In this document: positions 8,295 through 14,932 of the stretch, piece after piece
Layout: each line of letters opens with the position of its first letter
Position numbering within the stretch: the first letter of the stretch is position 1
Assembly (NCBI RefSeq): GCF_000189755.2
Contig: NZ_KI912183.1
Coordinates: forward strand, 2,110,257-2,174,256
Length of the DNA stretch: 64,000 nt
Reading direction: 5' to 3'
Source: Desulfotomaculum nigrificans DSM 574
GTDB taxonomy: Bacteria; Bacillota; Desulfotomaculia; Desulfotomaculales; Desulfotomaculaceae
Program-made: the position numbers and the translations under genes
The notes under the pieces: model-generated
The model's database searches: none
Told to the model about the DNA's origin: nothing
The model's input: only the letters and a program-made list of their open reading frames with translations

Positions 8295-9563
8295 TTAATT
8301 CATCTGCACCATCAGGTTACACCTAGTGTAATCCCAGGCCACAGTGTACGTGGTACGACTTAAGTCTTCCACATAGCCGAGGCACGGCAATAAATTTTCT
8401 TTTTTGGCTATATTGATAGCACTATTTATGTCCCTGCTAAGTGTCGTCTGACAGTTAGGGCAGGTAAAGACCCGCACCGTTGGGTCCTTCTTTTCTTCAT
8501 GGCCACAGAAGGAACAGGTTTTAGTGGTTCCTTCCTCTGCTACCTCTTTAAAATGCTTGCCGGACTTCTCCATGACCCAGGCAATAATTTTCCTGGCTTT
8601 AGCAATGGCTGTCTGGTTTAGCATCGAACGGTGCATATTATCATATTTAGCTGTTTCCAAGGTGGGGGTATAATCACCCATAAGAACTAAATCATAGGTT
8701 TTGGCCAGCCGGTTAGCGATTGCATATAATCCCTGCTTAATCTGTTCTCGCCGGGCATTATAGGCCTTATCCAAAGCCTTATTTATCCTCAGCCAACGCT
8801 TACTGGGCTGCCAATAGCCTCTGCCTTCGTAGGTTTCAATAAACTTTGCTTTACGTAGACAGACATCCCTTTTCGATTTCAACCGGTCAATTACTTTGTC
8901 CCAGTATTTAATTTGAGTCAAGTTCTTAAACTCATAACTAACACCATCTTGGTTAATACCTACCATCAGGTTTTTGTGGTTTGGGTCTAAGGCTATCCAT
9001 TTTAATCTTTTAGCCGGTTTTTTATCCGGCTTTTCAATACAAAAGACTGCATAATAGGCTTTATGATCTTTTGTAATGCGTAGGTTTTTGATTGTGCTCT
9101 CCGGGGACGCCGGGGCATCTTCCAGGGCCAGGGTGATATAAAGCCTTTTGCCTTCTTTATTGGTGCCAAGGCTTAGTTTTAGTTCTCGGCCGTTAATTCT
9201 AAAGCCTTTGTTTGGTTCGTCATACAAAAGGGAAAACCACTTCTTTTTCCACGCTCGGAATTTGGGTAGGCCGTTACCCTGCTTAAAGGACCGCATGTAA
9301 GCATCCTTTAACCGCAGGGCAACATTTTTTAGAGGTGAGGAATGGACTGTCTTAAGAAATGGGTTATCTTGCTTTAGTATTGGCACCTGGTTTCTTAAAT
9401 TCCGGCCGGATAGGAGTTTTTTACTGTTGCCATTGTTAATATAGTCATCTCTTGCTATAGCTAAAAGCTGGTTGTACAGCCAGTTGCATTTCTTGGATTG
9501 GGAGTCTAGTATTCTTGCTTGTTCGTCTGTTACGATTAGCCTTATCTTTCGGTTGAATATCAA
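8295..9563 (-). CDS. tnpB: TnpB, RNA-guided endonuclease of IS607 element, rearranged RuvC site
   Basis: 422 residues, normal TnpB size, with an OrfB helix-turn-helix N-terminus, RuvC-like nuclease and zinc ribbon. RuvC-I Asp is D193 (WIALDPNHKNLMVG). Where most TnpBs have the RuvC-II Glu, this protein reads LVLMGDYTP (G296-D297). Glutamates at 343-344 (KEVAEEGTTKTC), about 47 residues later, sit at the place of the alternative Glu described for Fanzors and some IS607 TnpBs. Zinc cysteines are C350, C353, C368 and C371 and RuvC-III Asp is D378 (LSRDINSAINIA). It probably cuts DNA next to a target motif using the omega RNA and helps keep the element at its donor site. Confidence 0.9.
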   Translation of the reverse strand: MIFNRKIRLIVTDEQARILDSQSKKCNWLYNQLLAIARDDYINNGNSKKLLSGRNLRNQVPILKQDNPFLKTVHSSPLKNVALRLKDAYMRSFKQGNGLPKFRAWKKKWFSLLYDEPNKGFRINGRELKLSLGTNKEGKRLYITLALEDAPASPESTIKNLRITKDHKAYYAVFCIEKPDKKPAKRLKWIALDPNHKNLMVGINQDGVSYEFKNLTQIKYWDKVIDRLKSKRDVCLRKAKFIETYEGRGYWQPSKRWLRINKALDKAYNARREQIKQGLYAIANRLAKTYDLVLMGDYTPTLETAKYDNMHRSMLNQTAIAKARKIIAWVMEKSGKHFKEVAEEGTTKTCSFCGHEEKKDPTVRVFTCPNCQTTLSRDINSAINIAKKENLLPCLGYVEDLSRTTYTVAWDYTRCNLMVQMN

Positions 9564-9578
9564 ATGGCATCACTCTCT

Positions 9579-10175
9579 TTAAACCACTTTGCGGCCTCTT
9601 TTTGAATCTTTTTTTTGCTTGTGGCTTCTGCTGCCATATAATCTACTGCTAAATACTGTGATTATTGATAATATATCTTCTACTAATTCTTGCTCATATG
9701 TTTTATCTTCGGTATGATTGATAATCTCGATAGTGACACCATGAAATTCGCAGATTTGCTCGATTATCTCGTAGCCAAAGCGAATTAACCTATCCTTATA
9801 ATTTACTACAATCCGTTCTAACTTGTTTGATTGAACCAGATGCAGTAGTTCTTTAAGCCCTTTTTTGTTGTAGTTTAGACCACTGCCTATATCAGTGATA
9901 ACTTTGAAGGAATATCCCTTGGCCGTACAATACTGTGATACGTTTTCTATCTGTCTTTGTAAATCTTCTTTTTGGTCGGAGGAAGACACCCGGCAGTAGG
10001 CTATGGTTAGTTTTGTATCGTATTGCAGGGGCTTTATTTGGGATAATTCCTCTAAGGTATATCTCCTATGTCCACCCTGTGTTCTGATAGGTTTAATCTT
10101 CCCTTCTTTTTCCCACCTCCGCATGGTTGATATTGATACTCCCAGTAGTTTTGCTGCTTCTTGAATTGAATACAT
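9579..10175 (-). CDS. tnpA: IS607-family TnpA serine recombinase
   Basis: A MerR-type helix-turn-helix (MYSIQEAAKLLGVSISTMRR) leads into a serine recombinase catalytic domain: LTIAYCRVSSSDQKEDLQRQ contains the Arg and the nucleophilic Ser, and RIVVNYKDRLIRFGYE the later Arg pair. The C-terminus is short, as in IS607 TnpA. The ORF is open to 10193, but the -10 box (10195-10200) is too close for that ATG to be transcribed usefully, and AAGAGGTGG lies just before the ATG at 10175, so I take 10175 (198 residues). It catalyses excision and insertion of the element through a circular form. Confidence 0.9.
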   Translation of the reverse strand: MYSIQEAAKLLGVSISTMRRWEKEGKIKPIRTQGGHRRYTLEELSQIKPLQYDTKLTIAYCRVSSSDQKEDLQRQIENVSQYCTAKGYSFKVITDIGSGLNYNKKGLKELLHLVQSNKLERIVVNYKDRLIRFGYEIIEQICEFHGVTIEIINHTEDKTYEQELVEDILSIITVFSSRLYGSRSHKQKKDSKRGRKVV

Positions 10176-10194
10176 AAACCCACCTCTTGCCATT

Positions 10195-10223
10195 ATTATA
10201 TAACAGCAGGTAGGTTTTGTGAA
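10195..10223 (-). promoter_or_regulatory. Sigma-A-type promoter of tnpA
   Basis: On the minus strand TTCACA (-35, 10218-10223) and TATAAT (-10, 10195-10200) are separated by exactly 17 bases. Transcription would begin near 10188 and lead straight into the ribosome site of tnpA. Confidence 0.75.
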
Positions 10224-10306
10224 TATATTTAAACAAATTTGACTAATTATTGGATCGCTGTTTTAGTACCTCTTTGGGGGCTTCCGGACAATAAGTTAAT
10301 AAATAT

Positions 10307-10319
10307 GGTGCCTGGCACC
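10307..10319. repeat. REP-like palindrome GGTGCCTGGCACC
   Basis: Perfect 13-base palindrome with central T, opposite-strand form of the GTGCCAGGCAC family found at 5926, 13855, 20404 and 21108. Confidence 0.75.
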
Positions 10320-10457
10320 ATCTTCCCTGAGACGACGGGGCTAACCGCCCGCTCCTACTCGATAGGCTGTTTCACCTATCAATAGCCGCATCTGGACTTT
10401 TAGAAAGACGGGAAAGCGCGAGGAAACTATAATCTCCCTGGCTCTCCCCCAGTTTTC
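10320..10457. other. Intergenic, GC-rich and foldable, no gene seen
   Basis: No ORF is convincing. Short stems are visible, such as GATAGG-CTGTTTCA-CCTATC (about 10359-10378), and a GGGGC/CGCCC patch near 10337-10351. It starts at the REP-like palindrome and ends at the PG0541-type gene. It might be the remnant of a structured RNA or an element end; I cannot identify it. Confidence 0.4.
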
Positions 10458-10748
10458 TTAAATAACCGTTAAAACCGGCAGCACAAAGACCTTAAAGCCC
10501 TTACCGTCAAGCCGTAAGGAAAATTTCTTAAGGTCTTCTAACGTCCTTTCTTGATCGTCATCGCTGATTACCGCCGCCACGGCACACTTGAACCCCGGCC
10601 ATACCGGATTGTCCAGCCTGGGCTCACTGTTTTTCCCTTTACCCAGTACCCTGTCCCATTTGGTAAAGCCCGTGATCCCCAGTGAATTGAGCATCTCCAT
10701 TACGTCCTCGTCAAAATCCACGTCATAGATAATAAAAAGCAGCTTCAT
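10458..10748 (-). CDS. PG0541-type transporter-associated protein
   Basis: 96 residues, MKLLFIIYDVDFDEDVMEML then GITGFTKWDRVLGKGKNSEP and NPVWPGFKCAVAAVI. This matches the small PII-like family annotated as 'PG0541 transporter-associated', usually encoded directly after an RND efflux pump. Here it lies 60 bases downstream of an RND fragment, in the usual order. GAGGGGTG precedes the ATG. The gene is intact while its partner pump is destroyed, so it is probably an orphan. Its biochemical role is unknown; a ligand-binding regulatory role is inferred from the fold. Confidence 0.8.
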   Translation of the reverse strand: MKLLFIIYDVDFDEDVMEMLNSLGITGFTKWDRVLGKGKNSEPRLDNPVWPGFKCAVAAVISDDDQERTLEDLKKFSLRLDGKGFKVFVLPVLTVI

Positions 10749-10807
10749 TACCGCACCCCTCAGAAAACAGAATTTGGCAAAAACCGCAGATCCTCATGTG
10801 CAAGTCA

Positions 10808-11397
10808 TCAGGAGAGCTTTCCGTTTACATTTTGAATGACGGCCGCCTTTTGGAGTCTTTTCTCCTCAAACAGGCAGTAAACTGTTGGAATCAGCACCAG
10901 GGTGACCAGGGTTGACACGGCCAGCCCTCCCATCATGGTGATTCCCAGCGGGTTCCATATCTCCGCACCCACACCTCTGGAAATGGCCAGCGGCAGCATG
11001 CCGAAAAAGGTGGCTGTGGTAGTCATCAGAATCGGCCTTAACCTGTTGCGTCCGGCATGGATTATTGCTTCCAGCAAAGGCTGACCTCTATTTTGCAACA
11101 GGTGGGTATAGTCAAGCAAAATAATAGCGTTTTTTACTACAATTCCTGTCAACATGATTATGCCCATGAAAGAAATTAAGCTTAAGGTTGTATTAGTGAA
11201 GTAAAATGCGTAAAACACACCACTCAATCCAAAAGGTACCGCTAACATAACAATTAACGGATCCCTTAAATTGCCGTACAGCGAGGCCATAACCATGTAA
11301 ACAAGGACAATTCCCAGGACCAGCAACAGGCTGAGGTCCTTAAAGGCCTTTTGTTGTTCTTCAACTTCTCCGCCGAAGCTGACTGAAACACCCGGCG
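10808..11397 (-). pseudogene. RND efflux pump (AcrB/CzcA-type), only the C-terminal end
   Basis: About 195 residues remain of a protein normally over 1,000 long. PPGVSVSFGGEVEEQQKAF is the end of the last periplasmic loop, followed by the final membrane helices: LSLLLVLGIVLVYMVMASLY, LSLISFMGIIMLTGIVVKNA (with the family's G-x-V-x-x-N-A block), NRLRPILMTTTATFFGMLPL and a last helix near LVTLVLIPTVYCLFE. The 5' end is joined at about 11,397 to the tail of a tetR-like gene, so the membrane fusion gene and most of the pump gene were lost in one deletion. It is not functional as a pump. Confidence 0.85.
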
Positions 11398-11686
11398 GTG
11401 TACCAGATATATTCGTTCAAAGAAGATTTTCTCAATCAGTTCTGTGTCAATAGGGTGTCTATCGGGGTCTTCCATCCAGCAAAAAAGAAAAGCATTGCTT
11501 ATACTGTCAAGGGCCAAAGCCAGGTAATACGGGTCAAGCGGGCGAAAAATTCCCTTTTGAATACCTTTTTCAAAAACAGCAGCCAGCTTTTGGATTACCT
11601 GGTCATAGGATCTGCGCAGCTTGCAGAATTTCCGTCCGGCGCCGCAGTTCTTCCCGTTCTTTTCTTGATAATTTATCCTTTTTCAT
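11398..11686 (-). pseudogene. TetR/AcrR-family regulator remnant with the DNA-binding domain deleted
   Basis: An ATG at 11686 with GGAGGAC upstream starts MKKDKLSRKEREELRRRTEI, the usual TetR N-terminal helix. At about residue 25 the sequence jumps, out of frame, to the ligand-binding domain end: KGIQKGIFRPLDPYYLALAL, then DSISNAFLFCWMEDPDRHP and ELIEKIFFERIYL. The helix-turn-helix is missing. The tail runs straight into the RND fragment. In related loci such a regulator controls the efflux operon next to it, so an entire tetR-hlyD-acrB operon appears to have collapsed here. Confidence 0.7.
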
Positions 11687-12040
11687 TTTGTCCTCCAGGT
11701 GAAGTGTATAGGTCAAATAAAGAATATGGTGTAAAATTTACTACTTTCCTATTAATTAATACCACTTTGATGGCTTATAACTTGTTCAGCGCTTCTACTG
11801 AGCTTTCTGGCCTTACGCCAAAATCTGGACTTGGCCAACACTAAACCCATCTCAACAACTTAAGAATGAGTGATGCTAGAGGTACATGTAGGCAGAATCA
11901 GGTGACTTTTGGTTAAAAAGGACTGGCCATAAAAAGCTAATATGGCCAGTCCTTTTTTAAACATAATAATACCCCTGTCGAGTACATAATTAAGAATAAC
12001 TGAGTCCCCACACTATGTATAGGCGGGGATTATTTTACCC
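11687..12040. other. Intergenic, only a terminator recognised
   Basis: No gene is supported. The stretch is AT-rich next to the tetR remnant and contains the strong hairpin at 11915-11958. The rest has no feature that I can name. Confidence 0.5.
11915..11958. terminator. Bidirectional rho-independent terminator
   Basis: AAAAAGGACTGGCCAT and ATGGCCAGTCCTTTTTT form a perfect stem of about 16 bp with an 11-base loop, ending in T-runs on both strands. Confidence 0.85.
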
Positions 12041-12050
12041 TTACATTATA

Positions 12051-12675
12051 TTAAAAGTCTTGTTATCCGCCGCACTGTTGACAGTGTACCCCAAAGCCTC
12101 CGCCAGCGGATTAAGCGGTACATATAAACTGTTATTTACCACCGCCGGTGGTACATCTAAGACTAATTCCTTGCCGTCCAGCACAGCCACTTTCTGGCCA
12201 ACCGTCCAACTAAATCCCCGGCCCCCTTTGATCAGCCCGGCCTGTCCGTTGGACCACTGCACCGTCCCCCCGGTGGCCCGGGCAAAGGACCTTAAATTCA
12301 CCAGCACCTCCGGCTGCCCCTGGGAACTGCCAAGACGGGAGAAAACCAGCCGGCCCCGGTATTTCACCACCACCGGGCTTTCCAGATACCTTCTGATGTT
12401 ATCAGCCAACAAATCATACCCGGCCTGTCTTAAATGAATACCGTCACCGGTTAACCGCGCCGCCAGCCTATCGCCTTCGGTCAATGCCGGGTTGTGATCC
12501 AGGAAAACCAGATCCATTTGCCGGCACAGTTGGGCCAGCCCTGTATTAAGAGGTCGGATATAATCGTTCCATGCGGGATTGCGGGTTAAAAGCACCGACT
12601 GCACTACAATTTTACTGTCAGGTAAGGCTGCTTTGATTCTCTCCAACAGCTTTTGATAGCGGGCCAGTATTTCCT
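12051..12675 (-). pseudogene. Truncated copy of the SGNH hydrolase/stalk-domain gene
   Basis: This segment is nearly the same as 22,100-22,730 and encodes the second half of the SGNH hydrolase (IVVQSVLLTRNPAWNDYIRP, DGIHLRQAGYDLLADN) and its C-terminal stalk domain. Homology starts abruptly at 12,675, so the signal peptide and the catalytic GDS serine block are absent, and ends near 12,051, so the last ~12 residues differ. The remaining ORF (12041-12646) has no good ribosome site. It is a partial duplication, not a working gene. Confidence 0.85.
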
Positions 12676-12688
12676 AATTTATAAAATG

Positions 12689-12715
12689 CGCCCGGGAAAA
12701 TCCCAGGCGTTTTTA
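12689..12715. terminator. Terminator of the DUF6338 operon
   Basis: CGCCCGGGA and TCCCAGGCG pair over 9 bp (one G-T) around AAA, with TTTTTATT on the plus strand and CATTTTAT on the minus strand. It lies directly after the last small gene of the operon. Confidence 0.75.
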
Positions 12716-12820
12716 TTCTTTCTTTTGACTGCTAGGCCGGGTGTGATCCGGTGCAGGCTCCAAGGTTTTTACATAGGTATCAAGAATCTTTTTTTCCTTA
12801 TTTTTGTCTTTATCGCTCAC
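12713..12820 (-). CDS. Very small protein (35 aa) with a PAPDHTRPS motif, paralogue of 13444-13590
   Basis: A GTG at 12820 with AAGGTGG 8 bases upstream opens a 35-residue frame: MSDKDKNKEKKILDTYVKTL, then EPAPDHTRPSSQKKE and a stop, followed by a terminator. It is highly charged and lacks a membrane segment. The core KKILDTYVKTLEPAPDHTRP lines up with KKIIETYVKKIKPAPDHTRP in the gene at 13444-13590, at the other side of the DUF6338 gene. Conservation between the two copies, good ribosome sites and the tight operon argue that both are translated. No family known to me; function unknown. Confidence 0.7.
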   Translation of the reverse strand: MSDKDKNKEKKILDTYVKTLEPAPDHTRPSSQKKE

Positions 12821-12864
12821 CAAGAACACCACCTTAAAGGAAGTGTGTCCATGGCGAGGTTATT

Positions 12865-13440
12865 TTATTCCTGATCCTTTGGAATAGTTGTTATTTCAAC
12901 AACTTCGTGCTCATCTACCTTCAGCACCACCCCGGCATTCTCCGGAAGCGATAAAACAACGTTCCTTTTGTGATCCAAGTACGATACCTTTGTTAGGTAA
13001 ATTTCCCGGGGATCCTGTTCTACAGCAACCTTTTCTACACTGCCCTCAATAAATCCATCGATTAGCCCGTCCTGACCCTCAACTTTCGTCTTTGCTACAA
13101 TCCAAAAATATGCATCCTTTTGCCGGTATTCCTCCACAAACAACACTCCCCAGCCACAGCTCGCAACAACCATGACCGCCACGGTTATAAGTGGAGCCCA
13201 CCGGTTTATGGTAACTAGTTTACTTATAGACTCTACACTTACGATATTTACTCCTAAAATCAGTACGACAAAAGGATAAACTAAAACATAGATTATCATG
13301 CTGTGAAGAATTGCATTGTATATATTCTTCTCCTGCTTGTGTTTGGTGGAAACCATGGAATTAAAGACACTTTGACTCAATAGTCCCGGGAGAACCAGCA
13401 ATAGGATGAGATAAATAGTATCTGGTTTTAATACCTGCAT
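12865..13440 (-). CDS. DUF6338 family membrane protein
   Basis: 191 residues. The N-terminal part has three predicted membrane helices: TIYLILLLVLPGLLSQSVF, SMIIYVLVYPFVVLILGVNI and APLITVAVMVVASCGWGVLF. The soluble C-terminal part, SH3-barrel-like in pattern, holds the characteristic block GLIDGFIEGSVEKVAVEQDP followed by REIYLTKVSYLDHKRN, as in DUF6338 proteins. The ATG comes 3 bases after the stop of the 48-residue gene (TAATAGATG), so translation is likely coupled, and the 35-residue gene follows 44 bases later. DUF6338 has no established function to my knowledge; the flanking small paralogues suggest a three-part complex. Confidence 0.75.
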   Translation of the reverse strand: MQVLKPDTIYLILLLVLPGLLSQSVFNSMVSTKHKQEKNIYNAILHSMIIYVLVYPFVVLILGVNIVSVESISKLVTINRWAPLITVAVMVVASCGWGVLFVEEYRQKDAYFWIVAKTKVEGQDGLIDGFIEGSVEKVAVEQDPREIYLTKVSYLDHKRNVVLSLPENAGVVLKVDEHEVVEITTIPKDQE

Positions 13441-13443
13441 CTA

Positions 13444-13590
13444 TTAACTCATTCCGTACGATGATGCTTTACCCTTGCTGTTGTTATCTTTAGAACCTCT
13501 TAAAATAATGCTAGGACGGGTATGGTCAGGGGCGGGTTTAATCTTTTTAACGTAAGTCTCAATAATTTTTTTATCTTCTACTTTTGCCAT
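13444..13590 (-). CDS. Small protein (48 aa) with a PAPDHTRPS motif, first gene of DUF6338 operon
   Basis: ATG at 13590 with a strong site AAAGGAGG 8 bases upstream. The product begins MAKVEDKKIIETYVKKIKPA, continues PDHTRPSIILRGSKDNNSKG and ends KASSYGMS. It shares about 20 residues with the 35-residue protein of the same operon and has a longer basic tail. No signal peptide, cysteine pairs or membrane helix. The conserved P-A-P-D-H-T-R-P-S stretch looks like a binding peptide. Its stop lies 3 bases before the DUF6338 start. Confidence 0.72.
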   Translation of the reverse strand: MAKVEDKKIIETYVKKIKPAPDHTRPSIILRGSKDNNSKGKASSYGMS

Positions 13591-13709
13591 AAAGACAGCC
13601 TCCTTTTTAGAGTACTTGTCCACAATTAAAGTATAGCATATTTTGGTAATTTAGTTAGCTATCTAGTAAATTATTCCTCTCCGATTATCTAAAATATTTG
13701 TAAACCCTA

Positions 13710-13790
13710 TTTCGCCAAGGAATTAACCAATCCTGTATACTCCCACTTATTTACCTTTACCGCAAAGAAAACGGACCGAAAATTTGTTTT
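13710..13790. repeat. Dispersed repeat, related to 23,120-23,192
   Basis: The sequence TTTCGCCAAGGAATTA, AATCCTGTAT and GGACCGAAAATTTGTT occur in the same order and spacing at 23,120-23,192, just upstream of the SGNH gene. The last half also occurs at 20,293-20,340. So this unit links the duplicated SGNH and Rpn segments. Confidence 0.7.
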
Positions 13791-14520
13791 TGACTTGGGA
13801 TGCCATTGTTAATGCGACCGTGATCAAAAGGCACTTGCACTTTAGTTTGGTAAAGTGCCAGGCACCTTTTGACTCAAGAGAACCGTCCCCTTGATTCGGT
13901 TGCCTCTCTGACGATAGCTGCTGCTTCATCCAGGCTATTGGCAGTGTAGATTTTGTTAATGATTTTATCCAAGACTACCACATCAGTTATTCTTTTTACT
14001 TCTGCTTGCAGGGTGGATGATTCAGGGAACCTGACCTCCAAGTATTTGCAGATGGCCTCCCTTTGACCTTTTGCCTCTCCCTCAGCCCTTCCTTCAGCCC
14101 TAGCGCCGCTTATCATAGAAATTTCGTCTCTGGCAGCCTTCTCCCGCAGCTCATACAGACGGCGCTCTTGCTGATTCTTAAAGAATATCTGCTCAATGGT
14201 CATGGCCTTACGAATGCCGGGGTTTCCCATGGCGATCGCCTCCATTTCTTCTCCTGCAATATTATTGAAGTACAGCAGCCATTCTTCCAGGGGTCCTTTG
14301 GTCTGCGTTTTAGCCTCAATACTTTTGGTAATTCTAAAATAAAAAATAAATTTCCAATTCATCGTTCAACAACTCGCCGGTTTCGTCCTCTCTAATGCGA
14401 AAAGTATGATGGTATTTTGTTTTCCCTTTGAACCATTCAAAACCCATAATGTTGATGGTGATGGTTTTTCTAAGGTACCACTTCACGCAGGCTGACCATT
14501 TGATCTTTGTCCAGGTACTT
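13746..14520 (-). pseudogene. Rpn-family (PDDEXK transposase-like) gene remnant, copy A
   Basis: The part from 13874 to about 14,330 encodes the C-terminal half of a recombination-promoting nuclease (Rpn) protein: LEEWLLYFNNIAGEEMEAIA, IEQIFFKNQQERRLYELREK and a tail rich in RAEGEAKGQRE repeats. Upstream, in another frame, TITINIMGFEWFKGKTKYHH and TFRIREDETGELLNDELEIY is the middle of the same family. A frame break near 14,340 and loss of the N-terminal nuclease core make it a pseudogene. Its last ~590 bases recur at 20,293-20,877, where this copy has an extra RAEG repeat. A REP-like palindrome lies at 13855-13865. Confidence 0.75.
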
Positions 14521-14670
14521 CGGCGGGGGTATATTAATTTTTAATTATAAGTGCAAAAGAAGCCATGGCCACTTTGTGCGACCATGACTTCTCATTCCGT
14601 CAGTAAATTAACTATCAGATTCGAGGGCTATTTACCAGCCGCAAGAACCGTCCCCGTGGCTGACCGTGGC

Positions 14671-14929
14671 TTATTGTTTTGCTTGGGCCAGGGCCTTTTG
14701 AATAATTTGTTTCACTGTTTCTTTATCGGTAACGTCAATTATTTGTTCAAATACCCAGTCCAGTATGGGTTCGCTGGTGATTGTCTTAACCATTTGCTGC
14801 AGTTCAAAGGATTCCCAGATTCTTATGACCCGGTATTGGTAGTCCAGCATGGCAGTTTCCCCCCACCGGTCCCTCAGCCGGTGCAGTTTGTTGTCGTTTT
14901 CCGGGTAGAAAAATATTACTCCGACTCTT
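14671..14929 (-). pseudogene. C-terminal fragment of an unidentified protein
   Basis: An open frame without a start reads FFYPENDNKLHRLRDRWGET, AMLDYQYRVIRIWESFELQQ and ends IIQKALAQAKQ. It is joined just after the stop codon of the GGDEF-EAL gene. The sequence looks like real protein, and perhaps belongs to an Rpn-like or DUF4351-like group, but I cannot prove it. No start codon or ribosome site, so it is taken as a leftover piece. Confidence 0.5.
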
Positions 14930-14932
14930 CCG

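Larger units (their letters stand above)
8272..10223 (-). mobile_element. IS607-family insertion sequence (tnpA serine recombinase + tnpB)
   Basis: The pair of a MerR-headed serine recombinase and a TnpB protein, both on the minus strand and 15 bases apart, defines an IS607-type element. Such elements lack terminal inverted repeats and usually make no target duplication, so the ends cannot be fixed from sequence alone. The inner limits are the hairpin at 8,272 and the promoter ending at 10,223. Both genes are intact, so the element may be active. Confidence 0.85.

Noticed and set aside
10320-10457. Possible group II intron remnant
   Set aside because: The expected domain V hairpin and a reverse transcriptase gene could not be found, so only an unnamed foldable segment is reported.
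11398-11844. Plus-strand ORF of 148 codons
   Set aside because: Antisense to the TetR/RND remnants, which show clear protein homology on the minus strand.
12015-12437. Plus-strand ORF, repeated at 22097-22486
   Set aside because: Its occurrence twice only reflects the duplicated SGNH segment; it is antisense to the stalk domain and has no ribosome site.
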